NCBI RefSeq assembly: GCF_002220775.1
Contig: NZ_CP019685.1
Location: 496,001 to 560,000 of the forward strand
Origin: Campylobacter sputorum
GTDB lineage: Bacteria > Campylobacterota > Campylobacteria > Campylobacterales > Campylobacteraceae
DNA length: 64,000 nt
Direction of reading: 5' to 3'
Part shown: positions 35,957 to 45,613 of the stretch, piece by piece
How the letters are laid out: each line of letters opens with the position of its first letter
How positions within the stretch are numbered: the first letter of the stretch is position 1
Position numbers and translations under genes: made by a program
Notes under the pieces: model-generated
Told to the model about the DNA's origin: nothing
Databases searched by the model: none
What the model saw: the letters and a program-made list of their open reading frames with translations, nothing else

Positions 35957-38122
35957 ATGTCTCAAAAAATAAGACTTAACATAAGCGGAATGAACTGCGT
36001 TAATTGTTCATCCGGCATAGAAAAAAGTGTCAAAAAAATTAAGGGAGTTAAATCCGCAAATGTTAGTTTTGCAAACTCAAGTGGCGAGTTTGTTTTAGAT
36101 AGTAGTGATGTTTTAGAAGATGTGATTAAAAAGATAAAATCTCTTGGATTTGGCGTTGTAAAAAATTATCAAGAACTCGAGCATTATAGAAAATTACACA
36201 TAAAAAATATGCTTTTTAAATTTGTTATATCTGCTATTTTATCGTGTGTGATAATGTTTATTGAGATGTTTTTAGCACCAAATTTGTGGCTAAATTTAAT
36301 TATGTTAACATTAAGTAGCGTTGTGGTTTTTTACTGCGGCGGGCATTTTTTTATTCACGCAAAAAAATCTCTTCAAAATTTAAATTTTGATATGAATGTT
36401 TTAATATCTCTTGGTGTTATGGTGGCTTATCTATACTCTTTGTTTGTCGTTGTCGTGCCTGATTTTATACCTCAAAATTTAAGATATTTGTATTTTAGTA
36501 GCAGTGCAATGATAATAACTTTTGTAACACTTGGAAAATTTTTAGAAGAAAGATCTAAGTTAAAAGCTAGCGATTATTTAAAAAATTTAATGGATTTAGC
36601 ACCTAAAAAAGCATTAAAAGTTTCAAAAGGAGCTCAACTTGAAGAAGTTAATGCCGATGAACTTAAAAAAGGCGATATAGTAATAGTAAAAAGTGGTTTT
36701 AATATCCCTTGCGATGGCGTTATCATAGAGGGTGGCGGCGATATTGATAAATCATTTTTAAGCGGTGAAAGCTTGCCTGTGTATCATTCAAAAGGCGATA
36801 ATGTATATGCTGGATGTGTAAATTTAGACGGTTATATGACTATCGAGGTTGCAAAGGAACAAAGTGATACTATGCTTTATCAAATTTTAAATTTAATGAG
36901 CGAAGCAAGTAGTAAAAAAATGCCAATAGCAAGACTTGCTGATAAGGTAGCAAATATCTTTGTTCCTAGTGTTATTTTGATTGCTATTTTTACTTTTATT
37001 TTTTGGTCGCTAAATAAAGATTTATCTTTGGGTCTTATACTGGCAGCTAGCGTACTTATCATATCTTGTCCTTGTGCTCTTGGTTTGGCTACGCCAATAG
37101 CCATAGTTTGTGCTCTTGGAGCTGGTGCAAAGAGAGGAATTTTGATAAAAAATCCTGAAGTTTTAGAAAATATGCAAGATATTAAATTTGGTGTTTTTGA
37201 TAAAACTGGAACGCTCAGCAAAGGAGAAATTAGTGTTAAAAAATCTTTTTTAAGCGATCAAATTTTATCTTTTGTTGCCGGTATAGAAGAAAGAAGCGAA
37301 CACCCAATATCAAAAGCAATTGTAGAGTATGCAAAAAATAATTGTATGTGTGCTACTAAATTTAACGGTGAGTATAAAAATATACCTGGAAAAGGAATTA
37401 TCGCATCACAAGGCAATATAAATGTAATGATAGGAAATCTTGCTTTAATGCAAGAAAATAGTGTTTATATAAGAGATGATATTTTAGAAGAGATAAATAA
37501 AATAACAAACGATGGTTTTGGTGTTGTTATGGTTGCTTATAATTCAAATTTTAGTGGATATTTGGTTTTAAGTGATAGTCTAAAAGATGGAGCAAAAGAG
37601 CTGATTTTAGAGCTTAAGAAAATGGATATAACTCCTATTATGCTAACAGGCGATAGTTTAAATGTGGCAAAATATATAGCAAATCAAATAGACATACAAG
37701 AAGTTCATGCAGAACTTTTACCGCAAGATAAATATGAATTTGTTGAAAAACTTAAGCAAAAAGGTAAAGTGCTTTTTGTGGGTGATGGTATAAACGATGC
37801 ACCTTCTTTAAAAAGTGCTGATATCTCGGTTGCTATGAGTAGTGGAAGTGATATAGCAAAAGAAAGCGGCGATATAGTTGTTGTAAATAGCGATTTAAAA
37901 TCAATTTTGGCTTTTATAAAATTAACTAAAGAAACAATGAAAACTATAAAGCAAAATTTATTTTGGGCTTTTATTTATAATGCTATTTGTATACCTATTG
38001 CAACTGGAATTTTGTATCCATTTGGATTTATTTTAATGCCAATGTATGGAGCTATAGCTATGAGTATAAGTTCTGTAAGTGTAGTGCTAAATTCCATAAA
38101 GCTTAGGTTTATAAAATTTTAA
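35957..38122 (+). CDS. copA: CopA copper-exporting P1B-type ATPase
   Basis: CopA pumps Cu(I) out of the cytoplasm. The 721 residues include one HMA domain (GMNCVNCSSGIEKSV), the actuator motif SGES, the membrane CPC motif in SCPCALGLATP (Cys371, 373), the phosphorylation site DKTGT (Asp415), the nucleotide-domain EERSEHPI, and GDGINDAPSL. Eight membrane helices are expected. It follows copZ directly, and dinB starts nine bases later. Length and motifs are complete. Confidence 0.96.
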   Translation: MSQKIRLNISGMNCVNCSSGIEKSVKKIKGVKSANVSFANSSGEFVLDSSDVLEDVIKKIKSLGFGVVKNYQELEHYRKLHIKNMLFKFVISAILSCVIMFIEMFLAPNLWLNLIMLTLSSVVVFYCGGHFFIHAKKSLQNLNFDMNVLISLGVMVAYLYSLFVVVVPDFIPQNLRYLYFSSSAMIITFVTLGKFLEERSKLKASDYLKNLMDLAPKKALKVSKGAQLEEVNADELKKGDIVIVKSGFNIPCDGVIIEGGGDIDKSFLSGESLPVYHSKGDNVYAGCVNLDGYMTIEVAKEQSDTMLYQILNLMSEASSKKMPIARLADKVANIFVPSVILIAIFTFIFWSLNKDLSLGLILAASVLIISCPCALGLATPIAIVCALGAGAKRGILIKNPEVLENMQDIKFGVFDKTGTLSKGEISVKKSFLSDQILSFVAGIEERSEHPISKAIVEYAKNNCMCATKFNGEYKNIPGKGIIASQGNINVMIGNLALMQENSVYIRDDILEEINKITNDGFGVVMVAYNSNFSGYLVLSDSLKDGAKELILELKKMDITPIMLTGDSLNVAKYIANQIDIQEVHAELLPQDKYEFVEKLKQKGKVLFVGDGINDAPSLKSADISVAMSSGSDIAKESGDIVVVNSDLKSILAFIKLTKETMKTIKQNLFWAFIYNAICIPIATGILYPFGFILMPMYGAIAMSISSVSVVLNSIKLRFIKF

Positions 38123-38130
38123 AATAAAAT

Positions 38131-39303
38131 ATGATTTTACATATTGATCTTGATTGTTTTTTTGTATCGGTTGCTAGGATAAAAGATAGCAGTTTAAATG
38201 GACAAATAGTTGCTGTAATTGGCGATAAATCAAGCAATATATTTGGCGATGAAATGATAGCAAATTCAAACAAAGGCGTGATTTTAAGCTCAAGTTATGA
38301 AGCTAGAAAATTTGGCATACATTCTGCTATGAGCGTAAATGAGGCTTTGAAGTTATGTCCGAAGTTAAAATTAATTCCAAATGATATGAAGCTTAACAAA
38401 AGTATTTCTACGCAAATTTATAATTTTCTTTATATCTTTACGCCAGAAATAGAGCGATTTAGCATAGACGAATTCTTTTTAAATTTAAAAGGTACAAAAT
38501 ATCAAGATGATTATATAAGCTTTGCTAAATTTTTGCAACAAAATATACTTGATAAATTTAAACTTCCTTGTAGTATTGGGCTTTGTGAAGGTAAATTTTT
38601 AGCAAAACTTGCAACTGATTTAAAAAAGCCATTTGGTATAAAATTTTTAGATATAAAAAATTTAAAAGAAGAACTTAAAGATGTAAATATCGCTAAGTTT
38701 CCTGGCATTGGAAAAAGCACTCAGAAATTTTTATATTCTCACTGTATAAAAACCATTTCTCAAGCTTTGGAAAGTAGGACTATTTTTGAAAAAATGGGTA
38801 AAAATGGTGTCAAAATTTATAATAGAATTTGTGGTATAAGTGATGATAAAATATCAAATCAAAGAAATGCAAAAAGCATAGGTCTTGGAAGAACCTTTTC
38901 TCCAACATTAAATAGAGATGAAATTAGGCGTAAAATTTCCATTATGTGTAGATATTTGGGCTTTGAAGTTCTTAAAAATGATTTAAATCCTATGAGTTAT
39001 GAGTTAAAGATAAGATATAGCAATAGATACGAGTTTTCTAAAAGATATACTCCAAATAAGCCTTTTTGTATGGATTTGCTAAATAATATTAGCACTGAAC
39101 TTTTCACTAAGATAGACAAATATAGCTTTGGGAGCATAATTTATATAGGCATAAATTTATCAAATTTTTCTTCAAATTTAGAGTTTTGTTCAACGCTATT
39201 TAGTTATGACGATGATATAAAACAAAAAAATTTAGATAAAACTTTTAGCAAAATTTGGTCTAAATTTGGTATAGATAAAATAAAAAAAGCAAGTGAAATT
39301 TAG
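38131..39303 (+). CDS. dinB: Y-family DNA polymerase IV
   Basis: DinB is an error-prone translesion polymerase. The 390-residue protein has catalytic acids in HIDLDCFFVSVAR and SIDEFFLNL, the steric-gate region SSYEARKFGIHSAMS, and the helix-hairpin-helix VNIAKFPGIGKST. Motifs are complete, so it should be active. It lies nine bases after copA on the same strand. Cotranscription with copper export is suggested by spacing, but no regulatory site for it is visible. Confidence 0.93.
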   Translation: MILHIDLDCFFVSVARIKDSSLNGQIVAVIGDKSSNIFGDEMIANSNKGVILSSSYEARKFGIHSAMSVNEALKLCPKLKLIPNDMKLNKSISTQIYNFLYIFTPEIERFSIDEFFLNLKGTKYQDDYISFAKFLQQNILDKFKLPCSIGLCEGKFLAKLATDLKKPFGIKFLDIKNLKEELKDVNIAKFPGIGKSTQKFLYSHCIKTISQALESRTIFEKMGKNGVKIYNRICGISDDKISNQRNAKSIGLGRTFSPTLNRDEIRRKISIMCRYLGFEVLKNDLNPMSYELKIRYSNRYEFSKRYTPNKPFCMDLLNNISTELFTKIDKYSFGSIIYIGINLSNFSSNLEFCSTLFSYDDDIKQKNLDKTFSKIWSKFGIDKIKKASEI

Positions 39304-39366
39304 TTATCAATATAGATTAAACTAAATTTTGATACGATATTAGTTTTAAAAAATTTAAGGAATGAT

Positions 39367-39909
39367 ATGAAAGTTGCCGAACTATACTCTGTGATATGCG
39401 TGATTTTTGCTACAAATTTTAGAAATGTTATAGACAAAGAGCATTTTTCTAAAATGTCAAAAAATTGGATAGTAAAAAATGATAATGTTGATAATATAAA
39501 AGGACATGAGTGCTGGGGAAATGCACTTGAAAATGAGAGTTTAGAAATGATAAAAAAAGATTTTGAAAGTCTAAAAGATAGTTTTGATACAGCGTATTTT
39601 AAATTTAATGATGAAAAAAAAGTTAATGAATTTTTTGGAAATATTAAATTTAAAAAACCCTTTGATGAATTAAGTAGCTCACATATGTCAAATATACTTG
39701 CACTTTTGTCTGCTATTTTAAAACAAGATAAAGACGAAAAATCTCACACTCTTTTAGGATATTATTTAAGCGAGTATTTTATTTATCCAGCAAGGGAGCT
39801 ATCTTTGCATTTACAAAAAAATGCTAATAGCAATTATTATAAAGCTATGGGCTACTTTTTAGCTGATTTTTGTCATCTTTTAAAAACTTCTCTTGGCTTA
39901 AAGGCTTAA
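39367..39909 (+). CDS. TorD-like chaperone candidate
   Basis: The 180-residue all-helical protein lacks a signal peptide. Its C-terminal part ([22 protein letters not shown], then [16 protein letters not shown]) resembles the helical layout of TorD/DmsD-family chaperones, which guide molybdoenzymes to export. The usual signature residues are weak, so this is a tentative fold-level call. No molybdoenzyme gene is adjacent; the next gene, lgt, follows after one base. If not TorD-like, it is an unknown cytoplasmic protein. Confidence 0.45.
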   Translation: MKVAELYSVICVIFATNFRNVIDKEHFSKMSKNWIVKNDNVDNIKGHECWGNALENESLEMIKKDFESLKDSFDTAYFKFNDEKKVNEFFGNIKFKKPFDELSSSHMSNILALLSAILKQDKDEKSHTLLGYYLSEYFIYPARELSLHLQKNANSNYYKAMGYFLADFCHLLKTSLGLKA

Positions 39910-39910
39910 A

Positions 39911-40732
39911 ATGAACTGGTGGAGCGAAATATATTCTAAATTTGATCCAGTGGCATTTAGTGTTTTTGGGCTAAATGTTCATTGGTATGGGATAATGTAT
40001 GTTTTAGCTCTTTTGGTTGCACTTTGGGCTGCAAAGTATTTTGTAAAAAAAGATTATCTTGGTTTTAGTGATAAAACATTAGATAATTACTTTATATGGG
40101 TTGAAATTGGCGTCATCTTTGGGGCAAGACTTGGTTTTATTTTTATTTATTCGCAAGCTCAAATGTTTTATCTAACTCATCCTTGGGAAATTTTCAATCC
40201 TTTTTATAATGGAAAATTTGTAGGAATTAGCGGAATGAGTTATCATGGAGCTGTGATTGGATTTATTATAGCTACATTTTGGTTTTGTAAAAAATATAAT
40301 CAAAATAGTTGGAAATTACTAGATTTGGTTGCTATTTGTGTTCCTTTGGGGTATATTTTTGGAAGAGTTGGAAATTTTTTAAACAAAGAGTTAGTGGGTG
40401 TTGTTACTGATGTTCCTTGGGCTATAAATGTTGATGGTGTTTTAAGACATCCTAGTCAGCTTTATGAAGCATTTTTAGAAGGAATTTTAGTATTTATTAT
40501 GCTTTTTATTTATAGAAAATATAAAAAATTTGATGGAGAACTTATTTCATTATATGTTATTTTATATTCTATAATGCGTTTTGTTAGTGAGATTTTTAGG
40601 CAACCAGATGTTCAGATAGGGAAGGTTTTATTTGGTCTTAATATGGGGCAAATTTTATCTTTTTTAATGCTTTTTCTTGGAGTGTTTTTGTATTTTTATC
40701 TAAAAAATAAAACTTATAAAAATCATACATAA
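39911..40732 (+). CDS. lgt: Prolipoprotein diacylglyceryl transferase
   Basis: Lgt attaches diacylglycerol to the lipobox cysteine of prolipoproteins. The 273-residue membrane protein has about seven helices and the family motifs [16 protein letters not shown] near the N-terminus, YHGAVIGF (essential His), [13 protein letters not shown] (essential Arg/Asn), and [12 protein letters not shown]. It follows the TorD-like gene after one base. The MFS gene starts nine bases after it, behind a strong AAGGAG. Confidence 0.95.
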   Translation: MNWWSEIYSKFDPVAFSVFGLNVHWYGIMYVLALLVALWAAKYFVKKDYLGFSDKTLDNYFIWVEIGVIFGARLGFIFIYSQAQMFYLTHPWEIFNPFYNGKFVGISGMSYHGAVIGFIIATFWFCKKYNQNSWKLLDLVAICVPLGYIFGRVGNFLNKELVGVVTDVPWAINVDGVLRHPSQLYEAFLEGILVFIMLFIYRKYKKFDGELISLYVILYSIMRFVSEIFRQPDVQIGKVLFGLNMGQILSFLMLFLGVFLYFYLKNKTYKNHT

Positions 40733-40741
40733 AGGAGATAT

Positions 40742-41935
40742 GTGATAAGTCCAAAAAGAACTATAAGAATTTTAACAGCACTTTTTGTTGCTATAATTTT
40801 TATATTTGTTGGAAATTCACTAGCTTTAAATTCAGCTGGTATGATGTTAAAAAATATAAATATAGATGATTTTCATATAGGCATTATAACATCTTGTTTT
40901 TTTCTTGGAGCTATTTTTAGTTCGATTTTTGGATACAAATTTATTAGCATTTATGGATATATTAGATCTTATGCTGTATTTACTGCATTGTTTGCCATAT
41001 CTGCAATACTACACAACATTGCTAATAATATAATTTTATGGGCTGTGCTTAGATTTATGCTTGGTTTTTCATATTATAGTATATGTATGGTTGTAGAAAG
41101 TTGGATAAATGCTAGATCAAGAAATGAAATTCGCTCAAGAGTTTTTAGTTTTTATACTGCTATATATTACATATCTTCATCATTTGGTATGATTTTGTTG
41201 TCTTTGGAACTTGGCTCATCTCAGGTTTTTGTTCTTTCGGCACTTTTTATAATGATTGGATCTATTCCTTTAAATATAATTCGGATAAAAGAACCGCAGC
41301 TTCCTCCAAAAAAGAAAATTTTCATACCAAATATTTTTGGCTTAGTTCCGTTAGCCTTAGTAACAAGTTTTATAGGCGGTATTTTGATAAATGGATTTTT
41401 TTCTATGGCAGGTGTTTTTATATTATCAGCAGGAGGCGATATAAGAGATGCTTCATTATTTTTACTTATTGCTATGGCTGGTGGCTTCTTTGGGCATCTG
41501 TTTTTTGGGTATTTTTCAGATAAATTTGGAAGAAAATTTTCAATTATGTTAGCTTGTGCGATACCTTTTGTATCTATTTTAGCAATGCTATTGTTTAGTA
41601 AAAATATATTATTTTATAAATTTTTTGTTTTCTTCATAGGATTTGGTATATTTTGTCTTTATGCTCTTAGCGTTGCTAGAGCAAATGATGTGCTAGGCAG
41701 TAAAGGTGAAGCGGCTAAAATAAGTGCAACTTTGTTACTAAATTACTCAATTGGATCACTTTTAGGACCTATTATTATTGGATATTTTATGCAAAAATTT
41801 AATGAAAATGGTTTTATTTTTGTATATTTGATTGGATTAATAATTTTGTTTTTAGTTGCGTATTTTGTTGATGTTGTGCCAAAAGAGCGTAGAAGTAAAT
41901 TTATGTCTCATCACCCAAGTGAGATTTTACATTAA
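40742..41935 (+). CDS. MFS transporter, substrate unknown
   Basis: The 397-residue protein has twelve hydrophobic segments and an MFS-type motif GYFSDKFGRKFSIML between the two halves. Its general look is that of YcaD-like efflux members, which is not enough to name a substrate. The start is GTG 40742, placed six bases after AAGGAG; an ATG frame at 40740 stops at once. It is the last gene of the lgt run, and a terminator follows. Confidence 0.85.
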   Translation: MISPKRTIRILTALFVAIIFIFVGNSLALNSAGMMLKNINIDDFHIGIITSCFFLGAIFSSIFGYKFISIYGYIRSYAVFTALFAISAILHNIANNIILWAVLRFMLGFSYYSICMVVESWINARSRNEIRSRVFSFYTAIYYISSSFGMILLSLELGSSQVFVLSALFIMIGSIPLNIIRIKEPQLPPKKKIFIPNIFGLVPLALVTSFIGGILINGFFSMAGVFILSAGGDIRDASLFLLIAMAGGFFGHLFFGYFSDKFGRKFSIMLACAIPFVSILAMLLFSKNILFYKFFVFFIGFGIFCLYALSVARANDVLGSKGEAAKISATLLLNYSIGSLLGPIIIGYFMQKFNENGFIFVYLIGLIILFLVAYFVDVVPKERRSKFMSHHPSEILH

Positions 41936-41989
41936 TAATTAATAATTACTATTTAGTATCGTTTTTAACGAGTTTTAATAATCTAAGTG

Positions 41990-42025
41990 AGTTTATTTAT
42001 TAAAAATTCCTTTAACAAATAAACT
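41990..42025 (+). terminator. Inverted repeat/terminator before frdC
   Basis: The 15-base arms 41990-42004 and 42011-42025 pair except for one A-C mismatch around an AATTCC loop, followed by TATATTTTTT. It fits a terminator of the MFS gene and lies upstream of the frd promoter. Confidence 0.5.
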
Positions 42026-42082
42026 TATATTTTTTATTAATATTTTATCAATATTTTCAGCATCAAATAAGTCTAGCTGATA

Positions 42083-42088
42083 TATAAT
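42083..42088 (+). promoter_or_regulatory. -10 box of frd operon
   Basis: TATAAT, preceded by TGATA, lies 36 bases before frdC. An AAAGGAG ribosome binding site follows. Confidence 0.5.
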
Positions 42089-42124
42089 TAATAGTTCAAA
42101 TACTTAATATTAAAGGAGTTCTGT

Positions 42125-42811
42125 ATGGTAAGCCGTATAGAGGGTTTTCTTGGAAAATCTATAGATGGTAAAAAAAGTCGCTTGCCAGCTTTACAAGATA
42201 AATTGCAAAGTTTAAGCGGTTTGGTACTTGCAATATTCATGATGTGTCATATGATTTTTACAAGCACAATTATGTTTGGCAAAGGTGCTTTTGAAGGTGT
42301 TGTTCATTTTGCTGAACCTTTTGGAATATATCAAGTTACAAATTTAGTTGCATTGATTATATTTATAATCTTTGTAATTCATGCGTTTTTAGCTATGAGA
42401 AAGTTTCCTGCAAACTATAGTGCTTATAGGGCTTATAAAGCTCATAAAATTCGTATGAAACATTGCGACACAACGCTTTGGTGGATGCAGTTTTTAAGTG
42501 GATTTTTGCTATTTTTCTTTGCTAGTGCCCATATTATTACCATAATTTTTGGTGATAAAATTACAGCTGATCTTTCAATTGGTCGTTTTTCTCAACTACA
42601 TATTTTTTATTTGTTGTTATTGCTTGTTACTGTTTTGCATGCTAGTATAGGCACATATAGGCTTTTTGTAAAATGGATTAGTATTGATGGAACAAAAGTA
42701 GAAGCAGCTGCAACAAGAAAAAAAGTCAAAACTTTGAATTTTATAGTTTGGGGTGCGTTTGTTGTGCTTTCAATAGTTGCTGATATTGTTTGGCTATCTT
42801 TAGGCGAATAA
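42125..42811 (+). CDS. frdC: Fumarate reductase dihaem cytochrome b subunit
   Basis: FrdC anchors the enzyme and oxidises menaquinol. The 228-residue protein has five membrane helices and all four haem-ligand histidines of the Wolinella enzyme: His42, His86 (in IHAFLAMRKFP), His136 and His172. Glu64 could match Wolinella Glu66, the quinone-site acid. Val170, in TVLHAS, occupies the place of Wolinella Glu180, the E-pathway residue. The protein is about 28 residues shorter than Wolinella FrdC, mainly at the C-terminus. It is the first gene of frdCAB. Confidence 0.93.
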   Translation: MVSRIEGFLGKSIDGKKSRLPALQDKLQSLSGLVLAIFMMCHMIFTSTIMFGKGAFEGVVHFAEPFGIYQVTNLVALIIFIIFVIHAFLAMRKFPANYSAYRAYKAHKIRMKHCDTTLWWMQFLSGFLLFFFASAHIITIIFGDKITADLSIGRFSQLHIFYLLLLLVTVLHASIGTYRLFVKWISIDGTKVEAAATRKKVKTLNFIVWGAFVVLSIVADIVWLSLGE

Positions 42812-42823
42812 AGGAAATATGAT

Positions 42824-44812
42824 ATGAAAATAATATATTGTGATGCGTTGGTTATTGGTGGTGGACTTGCTGGACTTAGGGCGGCAGTTGCAGCAGCCGA
42901 TAAAGGCAATAGTACTATAGTTTTAAGTTTGTGCCCTGTTAGAAGATCCCACTCAGCTGCTGCACAAGGTGGTATGCAAGCAAGTTTAGGAAATTCTAAA
43001 ATGAGTGAAGGTGATAATGAAGATGTGCATTTTGCTGATACCGTAAAAGGAAGCGACTGGGGATGCGACCAAGAAGTTGCTAGAATGTTTTGTCAAACAG
43101 CTCCAAAGGCTATTCGTGAACTTGCTAGTTGGGGTGTTCCTTGGACAAGAATCACAAAAGGAAAAAGAAGTGCGGTTATAAATGCACAAAAAACTACTAT
43201 TGAAGAAAAAGATGAAGTTCATGGACTTATACACTCAAGAGATTTTGGTGGAACAAAAAAATGGAGAACATGTTATACAGCTGATGCTACAGGACATACA
43301 ATGTTATTTGGTGTTGCAAATGAGTGTGTAAAACATAATGTTGATATAAGAGATAGAAAAGAAGCTATTGCCTTAATACACAAAGATAATCGCTGTTATG
43401 GTGCTATAGTAAGAGATCTTATAGATGGTAGAATAGAAGCATATGTGGCTCGTGGAACACTAATAGCAACAGGTGGATATGGAAGAATTTATAAACATAC
43501 AACAAATGCTGTTATATGCGAAGGAACCGGAGTTGCCATTGCATTAGAAACTGGTATAGCTCAGCTTGGAAATATGGAAGCAGTTCAATTTCACCCAACT
43601 CCTATTGTCCCAAGCGGAATTTTGTTAACTGAGGGTTGCCGTGGCGATGGTGGTATATTAAGAGATGTTGATGGGTATCGTTTTATGCCTGATTATGAGC
43701 CTGAGAAAAAAGAACTTGCAAGCAGAGATGTTGTAAGTAGGCGTATAATGGAGCATATTAGAAATGGAAAAGGTGTAAAAAGTCCTTATGGAGAACATGT
43801 TTGGCTTGATATTTCAATACTTGGAAGAGAACACATTGAGACAAATTTAAGAGATGTGCAAGAGATTTGTCAAATTTTTAACGGCATTGATCCAGCTGAT
43901 GAAGGACCAAAAGGATGGGCGCCTATTTTACCAATGCAGCATTATTCAATGGGTGGAATTAGAGTAAAACCAACAGGAGAGAGCCAAACATTAAAAGGTT
44001 TATTTAGTGCTGGTGAGGCAGCTTGTTGGGATATGCATGGATTTAACAGACTTGGTGGAAATTCTGTTTCAGAAACAGTTGTCGCTGGAATGATAGTGGG
44101 AGATTATTTTGCTGATTTTTGTAAAAGCCATGAAATAGATATAAATACAGAGTTTGTTCAATCTTTTGTAACAAAAGAAGAAAATTATATAAATGAACTT
44201 TTAAGTAAAGATGGCAAGTATGGTGTTTATGAGATAAAAAATAAAATGAAAGAGATAATGTGGGAACATGTTGCTATTTTTAGAACAGGTGAAGGATTAC
44301 AAAAGGCTGTAAATGAACTTGAAGAGCTTTATAAACAATCTTTAGATATAAATGTAAAAAATAAAGAAAAATTTGGAAACCCAGAGCTTGAAGATGCTTA
44401 CAGAACTCCAAAGATGATAAAACTTGCTCTTTGTGTTGCGTATGGTGCACTTCTTAGAACAGAAAGTAGGGGGGCACATTATAGAGAGGATTATCCAAAA
44501 AGAGATGATTTAAATTGGCTAAAAAGAACTTTAGCAACTTGGAAAGAGGGCGATACAATGCCAACTATAAGTTATGAAGAACTAGATATCATGAAAATGG
44601 AGATGCCGCCAGCATTTAGAGGCTATGGTGCAAAAGGAAATATCATAGAAAATCCACTTAGCGAACAAAGACAAGCACAAGTTGATAAAATCAAAGAAGA
44701 TATGCAAGCACAAGGCAAATCTCGTCAAGAAATTCAAGAAGCATTGATGCATTATGAACTTCAACCTAAATTTAAACAACCAAACCAAAGAGTAGGAGTT
44801 GGCAATGAGTAG
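42824..44812 (+). CDS. frdA: Fumarate reductase flavoprotein subunit
   Basis: FrdA holds covalent FAD and the fumarate/succinate site. The 662-residue protein has the dinucleotide motif [30 protein letters not shown], the substrate-binding stretches [10 protein letters not shown] and HYSMGGIRV, and [20 protein letters not shown]. There is no twin-arginine signal, so it is the cytoplasmic enzyme and not the periplasmic methylmenaquinol:fumarate reductase. It overlaps frdB by eight bases. In Campylobacter this complex can also work as succinate dehydrogenase. Confidence 0.96.
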   Translation: MKIIYCDALVIGGGLAGLRAAVAAADKGNSTIVLSLCPVRRSHSAAAQGGMQASLGNSKMSEGDNEDVHFADTVKGSDWGCDQEVARMFCQTAPKAIRELASWGVPWTRITKGKRSAVINAQKTTIEEKDEVHGLIHSRDFGGTKKWRTCYTADATGHTMLFGVANECVKHNVDIRDRKEAIALIHKDNRCYGAIVRDLIDGRIEAYVARGTLIATGGYGRIYKHTTNAVICEGTGVAIALETGIAQLGNMEAVQFHPTPIVPSGILLTEGCRGDGGILRDVDGYRFMPDYEPEKKELASRDVVSRRIMEHIRNGKGVKSPYGEHVWLDISILGREHIETNLRDVQEICQIFNGIDPADEGPKGWAPILPMQHYSMGGIRVKPTGESQTLKGLFSAGEAACWDMHGFNRLGGNSVSETVVAGMIVGDYFADFCKSHEIDINTEFVQSFVTKEENYINELLSKDGKYGVYEIKNKMKEIMWEHVAIFRTGEGLQKAVNELEELYKQSLDINVKNKEKFGNPELEDAYRTPKMIKLALCVAYGALLRTESRGAHYREDYPKRDDLNWLKRTLATWKEGDTMPTISYEELDIMKMEMPPAFRGYGAKGNIIENPLSEQRQAQVDKIKEDMQAQGKSRQEIQEALMHYELQPKFKQPNQRVGVGNE

Positions 44813-45524
44813 AAAAATAACAATAAAAGCATTTAAATACAATCCACTTAGTAAAATTTCAAAACCTCATTTTGCTACATATGAGCTTGAAGAAACAAGT
44901 GGAATGACGCTATATGTAGCCTTAAATGTAATAAGAGAGAAATTTGATCCTGATCTTAGTTTTGATTTTGTATGTAGAGCCGGAATTTGTGGAAGTTGTG
45001 GAATGGTTGTAAATGGTGTTCCCAAACTTGCTTGTAGAACTCTTACAAAAGATTATCCAGATGGCGTTATAGAGCTTATGCCAATGCCTGCTTTTAAACT
45101 CATAAAAGATTTGAGTGTAAATACAGGAGAGTGGATGGCTGCTATGAATAAAAGAGTTGAGAGTTGGATACATTCAAGTAAGACAACTGATATATCAAAA
45201 ATGGAAGAAAAAGTTGATCCAGTAGCTGCACAAGAGACATTTGAATTAGATAGATGTGTAGAGTGTGGAATTTGTGTTGCGAGTTGTGGAACTGCTATAA
45301 TGAGAAAAGATTTTATAGGTGCTGTTGGATTAAATAGGATTGCAAGATTTAAACTAGATCCTTTAGATGAAAGAACTGATGAGGATTTTTATGAATTAGT
45401 TGGTGATGATAATGGTATTTTTGGTTGTATGACTTTACTTGGTTGTGAAGATAACTGCCCTAAACACCTTCCTCTTCAAAGTAAAATAGCTTATATGAGA
45501 AGAAAACTAGCTAGCGTAAAATAA
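44805..45524 (+). CDS. frdB: Fumarate reductase iron-sulfur subunit
   Basis: FrdB carries electrons between haem and flavin. The 239-residue protein shows the [2Fe-2S] site [15 protein letters not shown] with a later Cys, the [4Fe-4S] motif [11 protein letters not shown], and the third-cluster region [14 protein letters not shown] chose ATG 44805 because TAGGAG ends six bases before it; a TTG at 44799 lies inside the ribosome binding site. A strong terminator follows, so frdCAB is a closed operon. Confidence 0.96.
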   Translation: MSRKITIKAFKYNPLSKISKPHFATYELEETSGMTLYVALNVIREKFDPDLSFDFVCRAGICGSCGMVVNGVPKLACRTLTKDYPDGVIELMPMPAFKLIKDLSVNTGEWMAAMNKRVESWIHSSKTTDISKMEEKVDPVAAQETFELDRCVECGICVASCGTAIMRKDFIGAVGLNRIARFKLDPLDERTDEDFYELVGDDNGIFGCMTLLGCEDNCPKHLPLQSKIAYMRRKLASVK

Positions 45525-45530
45525 CTACTT

Positions 45531-45556
45531 TTAAGCAAGGATTTATCCTTGCTTAA
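45531..45556 (+). terminator. Terminator after frdB
   Basis: A perfect 12-bp inverted repeat, TTAAGCAAGGAT and ATCCTTGCTTAA, around TT, six bases after the frdB stop. Confidence 0.75.
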
Positions 45557-45613
45557 GCTACATACTGAGTATCTTTTGATAAAATAACCATATTTATATT
45601 GACAGGGAATTTT

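Noticed and set aside
42824-44812. Periplasmic methylmenaquinol:fumarate reductase instead of FrdA
   Set aside because: No twin-arginine signal is present, the gene order is frdC-frdA-frdB with a dihaem cytochrome b, and FrdB has ordinary Fe-S motifs without a CCG-type subunit nearby.
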